A stretch of DNA of 63,710 bases from the NCBI RefSeq assembly GCF_018614955.1, contig NZ_JAGGNV010000021.1:1-63710 (forward strand). The letters are read 5' to 3'. The notes below the pieces were generated by a model. That model ran no database searches. It saw only the letters and a list, made by a program, of their open reading frames with translations, and had not been told where the DNA came from. Positions 37,722-48,807 of this stretch are shown here, piece after piece (within the stretch, counting starts at the first letter, position 1; each line of letters starts with the position of its first letter). Both the position numbers and the translations under genes were made by a program. The DNA comes from Variovorax paradoxus (GTDB lineage: Bacteria; Pseudomonadota; Gammaproteobacteria; Burkholderiales; Burkholderiaceae_C).

Positions 37722-38680
37722 CGGGCGCGGCCCTCCTTCTTGTCCGGCTTGGCGGCGGACTTGTCGCCCTTCTTCTTGCCCGCCGCGGCATCCGCCGGTG
37801 CGGCCGGCACCGGCTTCGGCGCCTGCACGCCCGTGGGCGCCAGCACCAGCACGTAGCGCGCGGCCGTCACATGGGCCAGCGGCACGCAATGGATGCGGGC
37901 GAAGGCGGTGTCGGCACGGCGCTCGATGCGGTCGATCTTGGCGACCGGCAGGCCCGGCGGGTAGACACCGTCGACGCCGCTGGTGGTGAGCAGGTCGCCT
38001 TCCTGCAGGTCGGCATTGGCCGCCATGAAGCGCAGTTCGAGCCCGCCGCCGTGGGCGCTGGCATCGCCGAAGGCCACGCTGCGCGCGCCGGTGCGCACGT
38101 TCTGCACGGGAATCGACAGGTCGCGGTCGATCACCAGCGTGATCTCGCTGCTGAAAGGCTGGACCTGCGTGACCTGCCCGACGACGCCGTGCTCGTCGAT
38201 CACCGGCGAGCCGGCCGCGATGCCGTTGGTGAGGCCCTGGTCGATGACCAGCTTGCGGGTGTAGGGGTCGGCGGCGTCGTAGAGCACCTCGGCCGCGCGG
38301 CCGGGCGTCTGCGTGGTCTGGCGCAGTTCCAGCAGCGAGCGCAGCCGCGCGTTCTCCTGCGCCAGGGTGTCGGCCTGGCTCGCGCGTTCGGACTGCAGCG
38401 CGAGCGCCTTGCGGGCCTCCGCCTCCTTGCTTTGCGCGGTCTGCAGGTCTTCGAGGTAGCGGCCGCCGCCCATCGCAAGCTGCACCGGCTTGAGCGCCAG
38501 CCACTGGATGGGATAGAGCACCGCGCCGATGCCCGCGCGCAGCGGCTGCACGATGTTGAAGCGCGCGTCGGCCACCATCAGGAACAGCGCGAGCGCGCTG
38601 AAGAAGATCAGCTTGCTGAGCGCCGAAGGCCCCTGGTTGAACAGGGGTGGCGCGGTGCGATCCAGCGTGCCCAGGGGCAT
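37718..38680 (-). CDS. mreC: Rod shape-determining protein MreC
   Basis: This 320-residue protein has one N-terminal membrane helix (ALSKLIFFSALALFLMVADA), a coiled coil around residues 65-110 and two periplasmic beta domains (about 115-275). It ends in a low-complexity, Pro/Ala/Lys-rich tail (PVPAAPADAAAGKKKGDKSA). MreC scaffolds PBP2 and MreB in elongation. It lies between mreB and mreD with tight spacing, in the standard order. Confidence 0.95.
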   Translation of the reverse strand: MPLGTLDRTAPPLFNQGPSALSKLIFFSALALFLMVADARFNIVQPLRAGIGAVLYPIQWLALKPVQLAMGGGRYLEDLQTAQSKEAEARKALALQSERASQADTLAQENARLRSLLELRQTTQTPGRAAEVLYDAADPYTRKLVIDQGLTNGIAAGSPVIDEHGVVGQVTQVQPFSSEITLVIDRDLSIPVQNVRTGARSVAFGDASAHGGGLELRFMAANADLQEGDLLTTSGVDGVYPPGLPVAKIDRIERRADTAFARIHCVPLAHVTAARYVLVLAPTGVQAPKPVPAAPADAAAGKKKGDKSAAKPDKKEGRAR

Positions 38681-38754
38681 GGTGTGAGCTGCGCGTTAGA
38701 TGGAAAAAAGCCGGCCGATGCTGACACGGGCCGGCCAAATGTGCAAAGTGTGCA

Positions 38755-40297
<1,543 letters not shown>

Positions 40298-40301
<4 letters not shown>

Positions 40302-41785
40302 GCGCCGAACTGCATCAGATGGGCGTGGCCGAATTGGCCGCGGCCCTGCGCGAGCGCAAGGTGTCGGCGGTCGAGGCTGCACAACACCACCTGGCGCGCA
40401 TCCAGCAGCACCAGGACCTCGGCAGCTTCGTCGCCCTCGACCAGGACGTGACGCTGGCTCAGGCCCGCGCCGCCGACGCCCTGCTCGCCGCCGGCAAGGC
40501 GCCGGCCCTGGCCGGCGTGCCGATCGCGCACAAGGACATCTTCGTCACCGCCGATTTCCCGACCACCGCGGGCTCGCGCATCCTGGCCGGCTACCGCTCG
40601 CCCTTCGATGCCACCGTGGTGCGCAAGCTGGCCGAGGCCGGCGCCGTCACGCTCGGCAAGCTGAGCTGCGACGAGTTCGCGATGGGCTCGGCCAACGAGA
40701 ACGTCGCGGTGCCCGCGGTCGGCTTCGACCAGGCCGTGCCGGTGCGCAACCCCTGGGACGCAACGCGCATTCCCGGCGGCTCCTCGGGCGGCAGTGCCGC
40801 CGCGGTGGCCGCGCGACTGGTGCCGGCCGCCACCGGCACCGACACCGGCGGCTCGATTCGCCAGCCGGCCTCCTTCTGCGGCGTGACCGGCATCAAGCCG
40901 ACCTACGGCCGCGCCTCGCGCTACGGCATGGTCGCCTTCGCCTCCAGCCTTGACCAGGCCGGGCCGCTGGCGCGCTCGGCGCAAGATTGCGCGCTGCTGC
41001 TGTCGGCCCTGTGCGGACCGGACCCCGAGCGCGACTCGACCTCGCTGGACAAGCCGGCCGAAGACTTCTCGCGCACCCTGGGCGATTCGCTCGAAGGCCT
41101 GCGCATCGGCGTGCCGAAGGAATTCCTGGGCGAGGGCGTCGCCCCCGGCGTGCGCGCGGCCATCGATGCCGCGCTGGCCGAGTACGAGAAGCTCGGCGCC
41201 CGCCGCGTCGAGGTCACGCTGCCGCGCACCGAGCTGTCGATCCCGGTCTACTACATCATTGCGGCGGCCGAAGCGTCGAGCAACCTGAGCCGCTTCGACG
41301 GCGTCAAGTTCGGCCATCGCGCCAAGAACTACCGCGATCTGGCCGACATGTACGCCAAGACGCGCGAGGAAGGCTTCGGCGACGAGGTCAAGCGCCGGAT
41401 CATGATCGGCACCTACGTGCTTTCGCACGGCTACTACGACGCCTACTACCTGCAGGCGCAGAAGGTGCGCCGCATGATCGCCGACGATTTCCAGCAGGCC
41501 TTCGCCCAGTGCGACCTGATCGCCGGCCCGGCCGCGCCCACGGTCGCCTGGAAGCTGGGCGAGCACGGCGGCGACCCGGTGGCCGACTACCTGGCCGACA
41601 TCTTCACGCTGCCGGCCTCGCTGGCCGGCCTGCCCGGCATGAGCGTGCCGGTGGGCTTCGACGGCGGCATGCCGGTCGGGCTGCAATTGATCGGCAACTA
41701 TTTCGGCGAGGCCAAGCTGCTGAACGCGGCGCACCGCTTCCAGCAGGCGACCGACTGGCATCGCCGCACGCCGGAGGGCTTTTGA
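40298..41785 (+). CDS. gatA: Aspartyl/glutamyl-tRNA amidotransferase subunit A
   Basis: This 495-residue amidase-signature enzyme releases ammonia from glutamine for GatB. The Ser-cisSer-Lys triad is visible: Lys in IAHKDIFV, and the serines in [11 protein letters not shown] and [12 protein letters not shown]. The start overlaps gatC by ATGA. The complete length and clean context leave no doubt, although three other amidase-type reading frames occur in this window (atzE, atzF and related genes). Confidence 0.97.
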
Positions 41786-41786
41786 A

Positions 41787-43265
41787 ATGAACTCCTTCGA
41801 ACAGATGCAGGAAGGCCGCCCGACCGGCCCGCTGGTGCAGGGCTACGAAGTCATCATCGGCTTCGAGACCCACGCCCAGCTCTCGACCGCGAGCAAGATC
41901 TTCAGCCGCGCCTCCACCGCCTTCGGCGCCGAGCCCAACACCCAGGCTTCGCCGGTCGACCTGGCCCTGCCCGGCACGCTGCCGGTGATGAACAAGGGCG
42001 CGGTCGAGCGCGCCATCAAGCTCGGGCTCGCGCTTGGCTCGCACATTGCGCCGCGCAGCGTGTTCGCGCGCAAGAACTACTTCTACCCCGACCTGCCCAA
42101 GGGCTACCAGATCAGCCAGTACGAGATCCCGGTGGTGCAAGGCGGCTCCGTGAGCTTCTTTTTGGGCGACGAGAAGAAAACCGTGCGCCTGGTGCGCGCC
42201 CATCTCGAGGAGGATGCCGGCAAGTCGCTGCACGAGGACTTCGTCGGCCAGTCGGGCATCGATTTGAACCGCGCCGGTACGCCTCTGCTGGAGATCGTGA
42301 CCGAGCCCGACATGCGCTCCACCGCCGAAGCGGTGGCCTACGCGCGCGAACTGCACAAGATCGTGACCTGGATCGGCATCTGCGACGGCAACATGCAGGA
42401 AGGCAGCTTCCGCTGCGATGCCAACGTCTCGGTGCGCCGGCCCGGCCAGCCGCTGGGCACGCGGCGCGAGATCAAGAACCTGAACAGCTTCAAGTTCATG
42501 CAGCAGGCGATCGACTACGAGATCCGCTGGCAGATCGGCGAGATCGAGGATGGCCGCGCGATCCAGCAGGCGACGGTGCTGTTCGACCCCGACACCGGCG
42601 AGACGCGCGCCATGCGCACCAAGGAGGATGCGGCCGACTACCGCTACTTCCCCGATCCGGACCTGCCGCCGCTGGCGATCGCGGCCGAATGGATCGAGCG
42701 CGTGCGCGCCGACATGCCGGAGCTGCCGCGCGCGATGGCCGAGCGCTACGTGCGCGAGCACGGCCTGTCGGACTACGACGCCACGCAGCTCACCCAGAGC
42801 CCCGCGCTCGCTCACTATTTCCAGAGCGCGGTCGCCGCAGGCGCCAACGCCAAGCTGGCGAGCAACTGGATCACCGGCGAGATCGCGCGCCGGCTCAACC
42901 TGCAGGACATCGCGATCGACGAAGCGCCGGTGACGGCTGAACAGCTCGCGAAGCTGATCGAGCGCATCAGCGACGGCACGGTGTCGAACAACGCCGCGCG
43001 CCAGGTCTTCGATGCGCTCTGGACCGGCGAGGGCCAGGACGCCGACCAGATCATCGAGGCCAAGGGCCTGAAGCAGATGAGCGACGCTGGCGCCCTCGAG
43101 AAGATCGTCGACGGCGTGCTGGCCACCAACCAGAAGAACATCGACGAGTACCGCGCCGGCAAGGACAAGGCTTTCAACGCGCTGGTCGGCCAGGTCATGA
43201 AGGCCAGCCAGGGCAAGGCCAATCCGGCGCAGGTGAATGCGCTCTTGAAGGCGAAGCTGGGTTAA
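41787..43265 (+). CDS. gatB: Aspartyl/glutamyl-tRNA amidotransferase subunit B
   Basis: This 492-residue subunit activates the misacylated tRNA and transfers ammonia. The N-terminal catalytic fold has [19 protein letters not shown], then [18 protein letters not shown]. The C-terminal helical and YqeY-like tail domain ends [18 protein letters not shown], which is usual for GatB. It follows gatA with one base between stop and start. Confidence 0.97.
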   Translation: MNSFEQMQEGRPTGPLVQGYEVIIGFETHAQLSTASKIFSRASTAFGAEPNTQASPVDLALPGTLPVMNKGAVERAIKLGLALGSHIAPRSVFARKNYFYPDLPKGYQISQYEIPVVQGGSVSFFLGDEKKTVRLVRAHLEEDAGKSLHEDFVGQSGIDLNRAGTPLLEIVTEPDMRSTAEAVAYARELHKIVTWIGICDGNMQEGSFRCDANVSVRRPGQPLGTRREIKNLNSFKFMQQAIDYEIRWQIGEIEDGRAIQQATVLFDPDTGETRAMRTKEDAADYRYFPDPDLPPLAIAAEWIERVRADMPELPRAMAERYVREHGLSDYDATQLTQSPALAHYFQSAVAAGANAKLASNWITGEIARRLNLQDIAIDEAPVTAEQLAKLIERISDGTVSNNAARQVFDALWTGEGQDADQIIEAKGLKQMSDAGALEKIVDGVLATNQKNIDEYRAGKDKAFNALVGQVMKASQGKANPAQVNALLKAKLG

Positions 43266-43279
43266 GCGAGGGCGCCGGC

Positions 43280-43963
43280 TCAGCGCGCCGTGGTCGCGGG
43301 CGCATTGCCCGCCCACAGCGGCTTGAGGCGCCCGCGCTCCTCGTCGAAGCGCGCGTTGACGCGCTTCTTCTCGTCTTCCTGGTCGCCGATGAAGCGGTTC
43401 TGCACCGCGACGCTCTTGCCGTTGTCGTCCAGCTTGCGGCGCAGCGAGTCCGGCGCCTTGCTGACATCCTTCTTGTAGAACTCGAGCTCGTCGTCGATCT
43501 TCTTGCGCTCCTCGGACAGCTCGCCGAGGCGCTTCTTGGCGGCAGCGATCACCGCATCGATCTGGACCAGCGCCTCGGCGCGCTCGCGGTCGTGCGCGGT
43601 GGCGTTGGGATAGCGGATCAGGAGCGCGCGTTCGCGGCGGCGCTCTTCGATCAGACGCGCCGCCTGCAGCTGCGCCTGGCGCTCGCGCTCCTCGCGCTCG
43701 GCCAGTTCGCGTGCCGTGTAGGTGGGTTCGATCCTGCGCCGCACGCCGCCGCTCGGGCTGAGTTCGCGTTGTTCGCGATCGCTGCAGTCGGCGATCGGGC
43801 GGTCGGAAGTGAGGGTGCGGCCGCGGGCATCGACGCAGCTGTAGATGCCGGAGCTCGCGGCCGGCGCCGATTGCGCAGAAACCGCACCGGCCGCCGCCAG
43901 CAGGAGGGCCAGAGAAGCGATGTGTATGCGCGCCAACGTCGGTCCTTCAGACAGTGGAATCAA
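43280..43963 (-). CDS. Exported DUF4124-domain coiled-coil protein
   Basis: This 227-residue protein has a signal peptide (SLALLLAAAGAVSAQ). A short DUF4124 domain (GIYSCVDARGRTLTSDRP) follows at about residues 38-58, then a long charged coiled coil (about 85-200) rich in Glu, Arg and Lys. DUF4124 proteins are common envelope proteins of unknown function in beta- and gammaproteobacteria. It overlaps the end of pyrE by four bases and is convergent with gatB, so it is probably co-transcribed with pyrE. Confidence 0.8.
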   Translation of the reverse strand: MIPLSEGPTLARIHIASLALLLAAAGAVSAQSAPAASSGIYSCVDARGRTLTSDRPIADCSDREQRELSPSGGVRRRIEPTYTARELAEREERERQAQLQAARLIEERRRERALLIRYPNATAHDRERAEALVQIDAVIAAAKKRLGELSEERKKIDDELEFYKKDVSKAPDSLRRKLDDNGKSVAVQNRFIGDQEDEKKRVNARFDEERGRLKPLWAGNAPATTAR

Positions 43964-44661
43964 CCCGCGCCGTAGCGCGCCCTGTATGCCAGCACTCCCT
44001 CCCGGTGGGCGCGCAGCTCGTCGTCCGCGCGGCCCGAGAGATAATGTAACAAGTCGTCGAGCGTCGCGATCGCCACCACCTGCAGCCCGAGCTGGTTGCG
44101 GACATATTGCACGGCGCTGTGCGCCACGTCGATGCCGTTCTCGGTCGCCTTTTCCTGCCGGTCCAGCGCGATGGCCACCGCATGCGGGGTGGCGCCGGCG
44201 CTCTGGATGGCGGCGATCGACTCGCGCACCGCGGTGCCGGCCGACATCACGTCGTCGACGATCAGCACCCGGCCCTTGAGCGGCGCGCCGACCAGCGTGC
44301 CGCCCTCGCCGTGGTCCTTGGCTTCCTTGCGGTTGTAGGCGAAGGGCACGTTGCGGCCGCGCCGGGCGAGCTCGGCGGCCACCGTGGCGCCGAGCGGGAT
44401 GCCCTTGTAGGCCGGGCCAAAGATCATGTCGAAGTCCAGCCCGCTGGCGATCAGCCGGTCTGCATAGAATTCGGCGAGCCGCGCGAGCTTGGCGCCGTCG
44501 TCGAACAGGCCCGCGTTGAAGAAGTAGGGGCTCATGCGGCCGGCCTTGGTCTTGAACTGGCCGAAGCGCAGCACCCCCGATTCGAGCGCGAACTGCACGA
44601 AGGCCTGCGCCAGCGCACCGCCCTCGCCCACTCCTCCAACTTCTGCCACCTCTTCAGCCAT
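43960..44661 (-). CDS. pyrE: Orotate phosphoribosyltransferase
   Basis: This 233-residue enzyme of de novo pyrimidine synthesis makes OMP from orotate and PRPP. The PRPP-binding motif VLIVDDVMSAGTA lies near residue 135, and FGPAYKGIPL and AYNRKEAKDHGEGG are the other active-site loops. The start is the Met of MAEEVAEVGG; a longer open frame upstream runs antisense to exoA. The start codon is 13 bases from that of the divergent exoA gene. Confidence 0.96.
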   Translation of the reverse strand: MAEEVAEVGGVGEGGALAQAFVQFALESGVLRFGQFKTKAGRMSPYFFNAGLFDDGAKLARLAEFYADRLIASGLDFDMIFGPAYKGIPLGATVAAELARRGRNVPFAYNRKEAKDHGEGGTLVGAPLKGRVLIVDDVMSAGTAVRESIAAIQSAGATPHAVAIALDRQEKATENGIDVAHSAVQYVRNQLGLQVVAIATLDDLLHYLSGRADDELRAHREGVLAYRARYGAG

Positions 44662-44674
44662 CGGGAACGTCCTT

Positions 44675-45478
44675 GTGTTCAAACTGACCAGCCTCAACCT
44701 CAATGGCCTGCGCTCGGCCGCGACCAAAGGCGTCGCCGACTGGGTTGCCGAACTGGCGCCGGATTGTATTTGCATGCAGGAGATTCGCGTCCAGGCCAGC
44801 GACATCGAAGGCCGTTTCGAGGCCATGGCCGGTCTCAAGGGCCACTTCCATTTTGCGGAGAAGAAGGGCTACGCCGGCACTGCGGTTTACACCAAGCACG
44901 AGCCCGGCGAGGTCGTGGTGGGCTGGGGCGACGCCGAGTTCGATGCCGAAGGCCGCTACCTCGAGCTGCGCTTCGACACGCCGACGCGCAAGTTCTCGGT
45001 CATCAGCTGCTACTTCCCGAGCGGCTCCTCGGGCGAGGAACGCCAGGCCGCGAAGTACCGCTTTCTCAAGGGCTTCTTCCCGCACCTGATCGCGCTCAAG
45101 GCCGAGCGCGAGTTCGTCCTCTGCGGCGACATCAACATCGCGCACAAGGAGATCGACCTCAAGAACTGGCGCGGCAACCAGAAGAACAGCGGCTTCCTGC
45201 CCGATGAGCGCGCCTGGATGACCCGGCTGCTCGACGCCGGCACGGAAGGCGCGGGGCTGGTCGACGTCTACCGCATGCTCAAGCCCGACACCACCGACGA
45301 GGCCTACACCTGGTGGAGCAACCGCGGCCAGGCCTATGCCAAGAATGTGGGCTGGCGGCTGGACTATCACCTGGCGACGCCGAAGACCGCTCAGCTCGCG
45401 CGCAGCGAGCAGATCTTCAAGACCATCAAGTTCAGCGACCACGCGCCGATCACGGTGGACTACGAATTCACGCTGTAG
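44675..45478 (+). CDS. exoA: Exodeoxyribonuclease III
   Basis: This 267-residue DNA-repair nuclease (AP endonuclease and 3'-5' exonuclease) has the EEP-fold motifs LTSLNLNGLRSA, CMQEIRVQ (catalytic Glu), GDINIAHKEIDLKN and SDHAPITVDY (catalytic Asp-His). The start is GTG (VFKLTSLN), supported by the family N-terminus; upstream frame is antisense pyrE. The gene is also named xthA. Its promoter must lie inside or overlap pyrE coding sequence. Confidence 0.95.
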   Translation: MFKLTSLNLNGLRSAATKGVADWVAELAPDCICMQEIRVQASDIEGRFEAMAGLKGHFHFAEKKGYAGTAVYTKHEPGEVVVGWGDAEFDAEGRYLELRFDTPTRKFSVISCYFPSGSSGEERQAAKYRFLKGFFPHLIALKAEREFVLCGDINIAHKEIDLKNWRGNQKNSGFLPDERAWMTRLLDAGTEGAGLVDVYRMLKPDTTDEAYTWWSNRGQAYAKNVGWRLDYHLATPKTAQLARSEQIFKTIKFSDHAPITVDYEFTL

Positions 45479-46367
45479 CCAGCGCCGCCTTCAACGCTTG
45501 GGTAAAGGCCTGCATGGCCTCGGTCTCGGCCGTGCCGCGCCGCGTGACGCGGTAGAAGTCGATGCCCACCTTGGGCTTGACCAGCAGGTCCGTGCGCACC
45601 CGGTGCCGCCGGCAGGCCGCGAGCGCGAAGCTCGGCATCACGGCGGTACCGAAGCCGGCCTCGACCATCGAGATCAGCGTGCCGAAGAAGTTGAAGGCCG
45701 GCCGATCCGCATCCGCGCGCCCGATCGCGCCCAGGTGCACGTCGATGACCTTCTGGATCGGGTTGCTCTGCGGCAGTCCCAGCAGCGGCGCCGAGCGAAG
45801 CGAGGACCAGGGCACGCTGCCGAGCGGCGGCGGCGTTTCATCCGTGCCGGCAGGCGCCACGCGCATCAGCTGGAACCGTCCCACGGGCTTGCGGTCGAGC
45901 CCGGGCGCCGCCTTGAAGAAGAAGCCCAGCCCCATGTCGGCCTCGCCGCCCGCCACCATCGCCTCGACGTCGCGCAGGTCGGCGTCGAAGAGCTTGAGCT
46001 GGATCGCAGGATGGCTCTCGCGGAACCGGCCGAAGACCTGCGGCAGCAGGTTGGAAGACACCAGCGGCGTCGCCGCGATGCGCAGTGTCTGGCGCGCCTG
46101 GTCGCCTTCGGCACCGAGATGGGCGGTCACGTCGTCGAGCTCGGTCAGCACGCGCTCGACCACCGGGAGCAGCCGCCGGCCCGCCGCGGTGAGGACGACC
46201 ATGCGCGTGGTGCGGTCGAACAGGCGGCAGCCCAGCTGGCGCTCCATCTCGCGCACCAGCGTGCTCAGGCCGGCCTGCGTCATGTGCGCCTGCTCGGCCG
46301 CGCGCGTGAAGTTGCCGATGCGCGCGACATGCAGGAAGGCGCGCATCTGGCGAACGGACAAATTCAT
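45468..46367 (-). CDS. LysR-type transcriptional regulator
   Basis: This 299-residue regulator begins MNLSVRQMRAFLHVARIGN, with the HTH (NFTRAAEQAHMTQAGLSTLV) and a full effector domain. It is divergent from the flavin monooxygenase gene with 69 bp between starts, so it likely controls the monooxygenase/Bug pair. Its own start codon lies inside a perfect 14-bp palindrome (46361-46374). The 3' end overlaps exoA by 11 bases. Confidence 0.92.
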   Translation of the reverse strand: MNLSVRQMRAFLHVARIGNFTRAAEQAHMTQAGLSTLVREMERQLGCRLFDRTTRMVVLTAAGRRLLPVVERVLTELDDVTAHLGAEGDQARQTLRIAATPLVSSNLLPQVFGRFRESHPAIQLKLFDADLRDVEAMVAGGEADMGLGFFFKAAPGLDRKPVGRFQLMRVAPAGTDETPPPLGSVPWSSLRSAPLLGLPQSNPIQKVIDVHLGAIGRADADRPAFNFFGTLISMVEAGFGTAVMPSFALAACRRHRVRTDLLVKPKVGIDFYRVTRRGTAETEAMQAFTQALKAALATA

Positions 46368-46374
46368 ATGAATT
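46361..46374. promoter_or_regulatory. Palindrome over the LysR start codon
   Basis: The sequence AATTCATATGAATT is perfectly symmetrical and AT-rich in a GC-rich region. It spans the LysR start codon in the short divergent spacer. It could serve in autoregulation, though classical LysR sites are T-N11-A motifs. Confidence 0.35.
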
Positions 46375-46436
46375 CATGATAAATCCATACGACATCTAAA
46401 TTTCACAGATGATCGCCGCGCCGATCTAATCCGGCC

Positions 46437-47702
46437 ATGAGCAAAGACAAGACAACCGAAGTGATCGTGCTGGGCGCCGGTATCGGCGGACTGACCCTGG
46501 CACTGAGCCTGCACCAGGCTGGCATCGCCTGCCGCGTGTACGAAGCGGTGCCCGACCTCAAGCCGCTGGGCGTGGGCATCAACCTGCTGCCGCATGCGAC
46601 GCGCGAGTTGAGCGAACTGGGCCTGCTGCCGGCGCTGGACGCGGTGGGCGTGCGCACCCGGGAAGCGGTGTTCTTCAATTCGCACGGCCAGCTGGTGTTC
46701 CGCGAGGCGGCCGGCACCGCGGCCGGCTACGACTGGCCGCAGTACTCGATCCATCGCGGCGACCTGCACACCGTGCTCTTGAATGCCGTCCGCGAACGCC
46801 TCGGCGCCGACAGCGTGGTCTGCGGTCACCGCTGCGCCGACGTCGACCAGGACGAGCACTGCGTGACGGCGCGCTTCACCGCGCCGGACGGCACGGCCCT
46901 GCCGGATGTGCGCGCATCGCTGGCCGTCGGCTGCGACGGCATCCATTCGGTGCTGCGCAAGCAGCTCTATCCGAACGAGGGCGCGCCGCGCTATTCGGGC
47001 GTCAACATGTGGCGCGGCACCGCGAAGCACAAGCCTTTTCTCTCCGGCGCGAGCATGGTGCGCGCCGGCTGGCTGGACCAGGGCAAGATGGTGATCTACC
47101 CGATCCGCAACGATGTCGACGCCGACGGCAACCAGCTCGTCAACTGGGTGGCCGAGATCCACGCGCCGCAGCCTGCGCTGCAGGACTGGAGCCGCGCCGG
47201 GCGGCTGGAAGACTTCCTGCCGGCCTTCGAGGACTGGCATTTCGACTGGCTCGACGTGCCGGCGCTGATCCGCTCGTCCGACGCCATCCTCGAGTACCCC
47301 ATGGTCGACCAGGACCCATTGCCGAAGTGGACGCATGGACGGCTCACGCTGCTCGGCGATGCGGCGCACCCGATGGTGCCGCGCGGCTCCAACGGCGCCG
47401 GCCAGGCCATCATCGATGCCCGTTTCCTCGCCGGCGCACTGCACAAGCTGGGCGTGGGCACCGAAGCGCTCGACGCCTACGACCGCGTGCGCGTCAAGGC
47501 CACCACCGAGGTGGTGCTGACCAACCGCAGCAACCCGCCCGACACCATCCTGCGCGAGGTGTTCCAGCGCTCCGGCGGCAAGCGCTTCGAGCGACTGGAG
47601 GAGATCGTGAGCACCGAAGAATTGCAAGCGATCTCGGACAACTACAAACGAGTCGCGGGCTACGACCCGGCCGCGCTGAAGGCGCGCCCTTCCTACCTTT
47701 GA
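46437..47702 (+). CDS. FAD-dependent aromatic monooxygenase (salicylate-hydroxylase-like)
   Basis: This 421-residue group A flavoprotein monooxygenase has GAGIGGLTLALSL at residues 13-25 (FAD), VGCDGIHSVLR near residue 160 (the DG motif) and LTLLGDAAHPMVPRGSNGAGQ near 300 (FAD ribityl site). Relatives hydroxylate salicylate, 6-hydroxynicotinate or other aromatic acids using NAD(P)H and O2. No ring-cleavage gene is nearby, so the substrate is open. It is followed after 28 bases by a Bug binding protein and preceded by a divergent LysR. Confidence 0.88.
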   Translation: MSKDKTTEVIVLGAGIGGLTLALSLHQAGIACRVYEAVPDLKPLGVGINLLPHATRELSELGLLPALDAVGVRTREAVFFNSHGQLVFREAAGTAAGYDWPQYSIHRGDLHTVLLNAVRERLGADSVVCGHRCADVDQDEHCVTARFTAPDGTALPDVRASLAVGCDGIHSVLRKQLYPNEGAPRYSGVNMWRGTAKHKPFLSGASMVRAGWLDQGKMVIYPIRNDVDADGNQLVNWVAEIHAPQPALQDWSRAGRLEDFLPAFEDWHFDWLDVPALIRSSDAILEYPMVDQDPLPKWTHGRLTLLGDAAHPMVPRGSNGAGQAIIDARFLAGALHKLGVGTEALDAYDRVRVKATTEVVLTNRSNPPDTILREVFQRSGGKRFERLEEIVSTEELQAISDNYKRVAGYDPAALKARPSYL

Positions 47703-47730
47703 ACGACGATCAAACAACGCGGAGACACCC

Positions 47731-48693
47731 ATGCGCCCCTTGACCAAGCTCCTCGCCACCCTGCTGCTGGCCGTCAGCGCCGCCGCCGCCCATGCCTGGC
47801 CCGAACAGCCGATCACGCTGGTGGTGCCCTACACGCCCGGCACCGGCATCGACCTGATCGCGCGCCAACTCTCGGCGCGCCTGCCGGCCATCCTCGGCCA
47901 GCCGGTGGTGGTCGACAACGTGGCCGGCGCCAGCGGCAACATCGGCAGCGAGAAAGTGGCGCGCGCCAAGCCCGACGGCTACACGCTGCTGGTGCAGGTC
48001 AACACGCTGGTCATGAACAAGAGCCTTTACAAGTCGCTGGCCTACGACCCCCTCAACGACTTCACGCCGGTCTCGCTCACCTCCTGGGGCACGCTGCTGC
48101 TGGTCACCAACCCGAACGTGCAGAAGACCACCTCGGTCGCGCAGGTGGTCGCCGCGGCCAAGGCCAGCCCGGGCAAGTTCACCTATGCGACGCCCGGCGT
48201 CGGCACGCCGCACCATCTCTCGATGGCGCTGCTGCTGCAGAGCACCGGCACCGAGATGCTGCACGTGCCCTACAAGGGCACGGCCGGCGCGGTGACCGAC
48301 CTCCTGGGCGGGCGCATAGACTACATGTTCCTGCCGGTGCACGTGGCGCTGCAGCACATCCAGGCCGGCAAGCTCAAGGCCATCGCGACCGGCAGCGACA
48401 AGCGCCTGACGCAGCTGCCCGAGGTGCCCACGCTGGCCGAGGCCGGCATCCAGGGCGGCAACGTCGACATGTGGTACGGCGTGCTGGCGCCCAAGGGAAC
48501 GCCGAGCGCGGTGGTCGCGCGGCTCAACAAGGAGATCGCGGCGGTGTTGAAGCAGCCCGAGGTCGCGAGCGCTTTCGAGTCGCAAGGCATGGTGCCCGCG
48601 AGCTCGACACCGAGCGAATTCAAGGACCTGATGAGCAAGGACACACAGCGCTGGGCCGCTGTGGTTCAACGCGGCGGCATTACCGCAGAGTAG
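47731..48693 (+). CDS. Tripartite tricarboxylate transporter (Bug/TctC) substrate-binding protein
   Basis: This 320-residue periplasmic protein has a signal peptide (LLATLLLAVSAAAAHA) and the Bug family pattern WPEQPITLVVPYTPGTGIDL and VDNVAGASGNIGSEKVA. Bug proteins bind carboxylates or aromatic acids and are greatly expanded in Burkholderiales, usually without their own TctAB permease, as here. It probably delivers the substrate, or senses a product, of the adjacent monooxygenase. Confidence 0.92.
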   Translation: MRPLTKLLATLLLAVSAAAAHAWPEQPITLVVPYTPGTGIDLIARQLSARLPAILGQPVVVDNVAGASGNIGSEKVARAKPDGYTLLVQVNTLVMNKSLYKSLAYDPLNDFTPVSLTSWGTLLLVTNPNVQKTTSVAQVVAAAKASPGKFTYATPGVGTPHHLSMALLLQSTGTEMLHVPYKGTAGAVTDLLGGRIDYMFLPVHVALQHIQAGKLKAIATGSDKRLTQLPEVPTLAEAGIQGGNVDMWYGVLAPKGTPSAVVARLNKEIAAVLKQPEVASAFESQGMVPASSTPSEFKDLMSKDTQRWAAVVQRGGITAE

Positions 48694-48730
48694 AGAACGG
48701 CCTATTCCAGGGATACCGCGGAACCGGCTT

Positions 48731-48803
48731 TGCCGGGCCGCTGGTATCGCCCCCGGCGAGGGGGTTGGCGAAGCGACACGAAGTGCGCGGAGCCTGGGGG
48801 AGA
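48731..48803 (+). repeat. Dispersed GC-rich palindromic repeat, copy C
   Basis: The pattern GCCGGGCCGC, CGCCCCCGGCGAGGGGG, TGGCGAAGCGACACGAAGTG and GAGCCTGGGGG lies between the convergent Bug and GntR genes. It ends five bases short of the GntR stop codon, the same placement relative to a minus-strand gene as copies A and B. The upstream part diverges more than A and B. Confidence 0.6.
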
Positions 48804-48807
48804 GATC

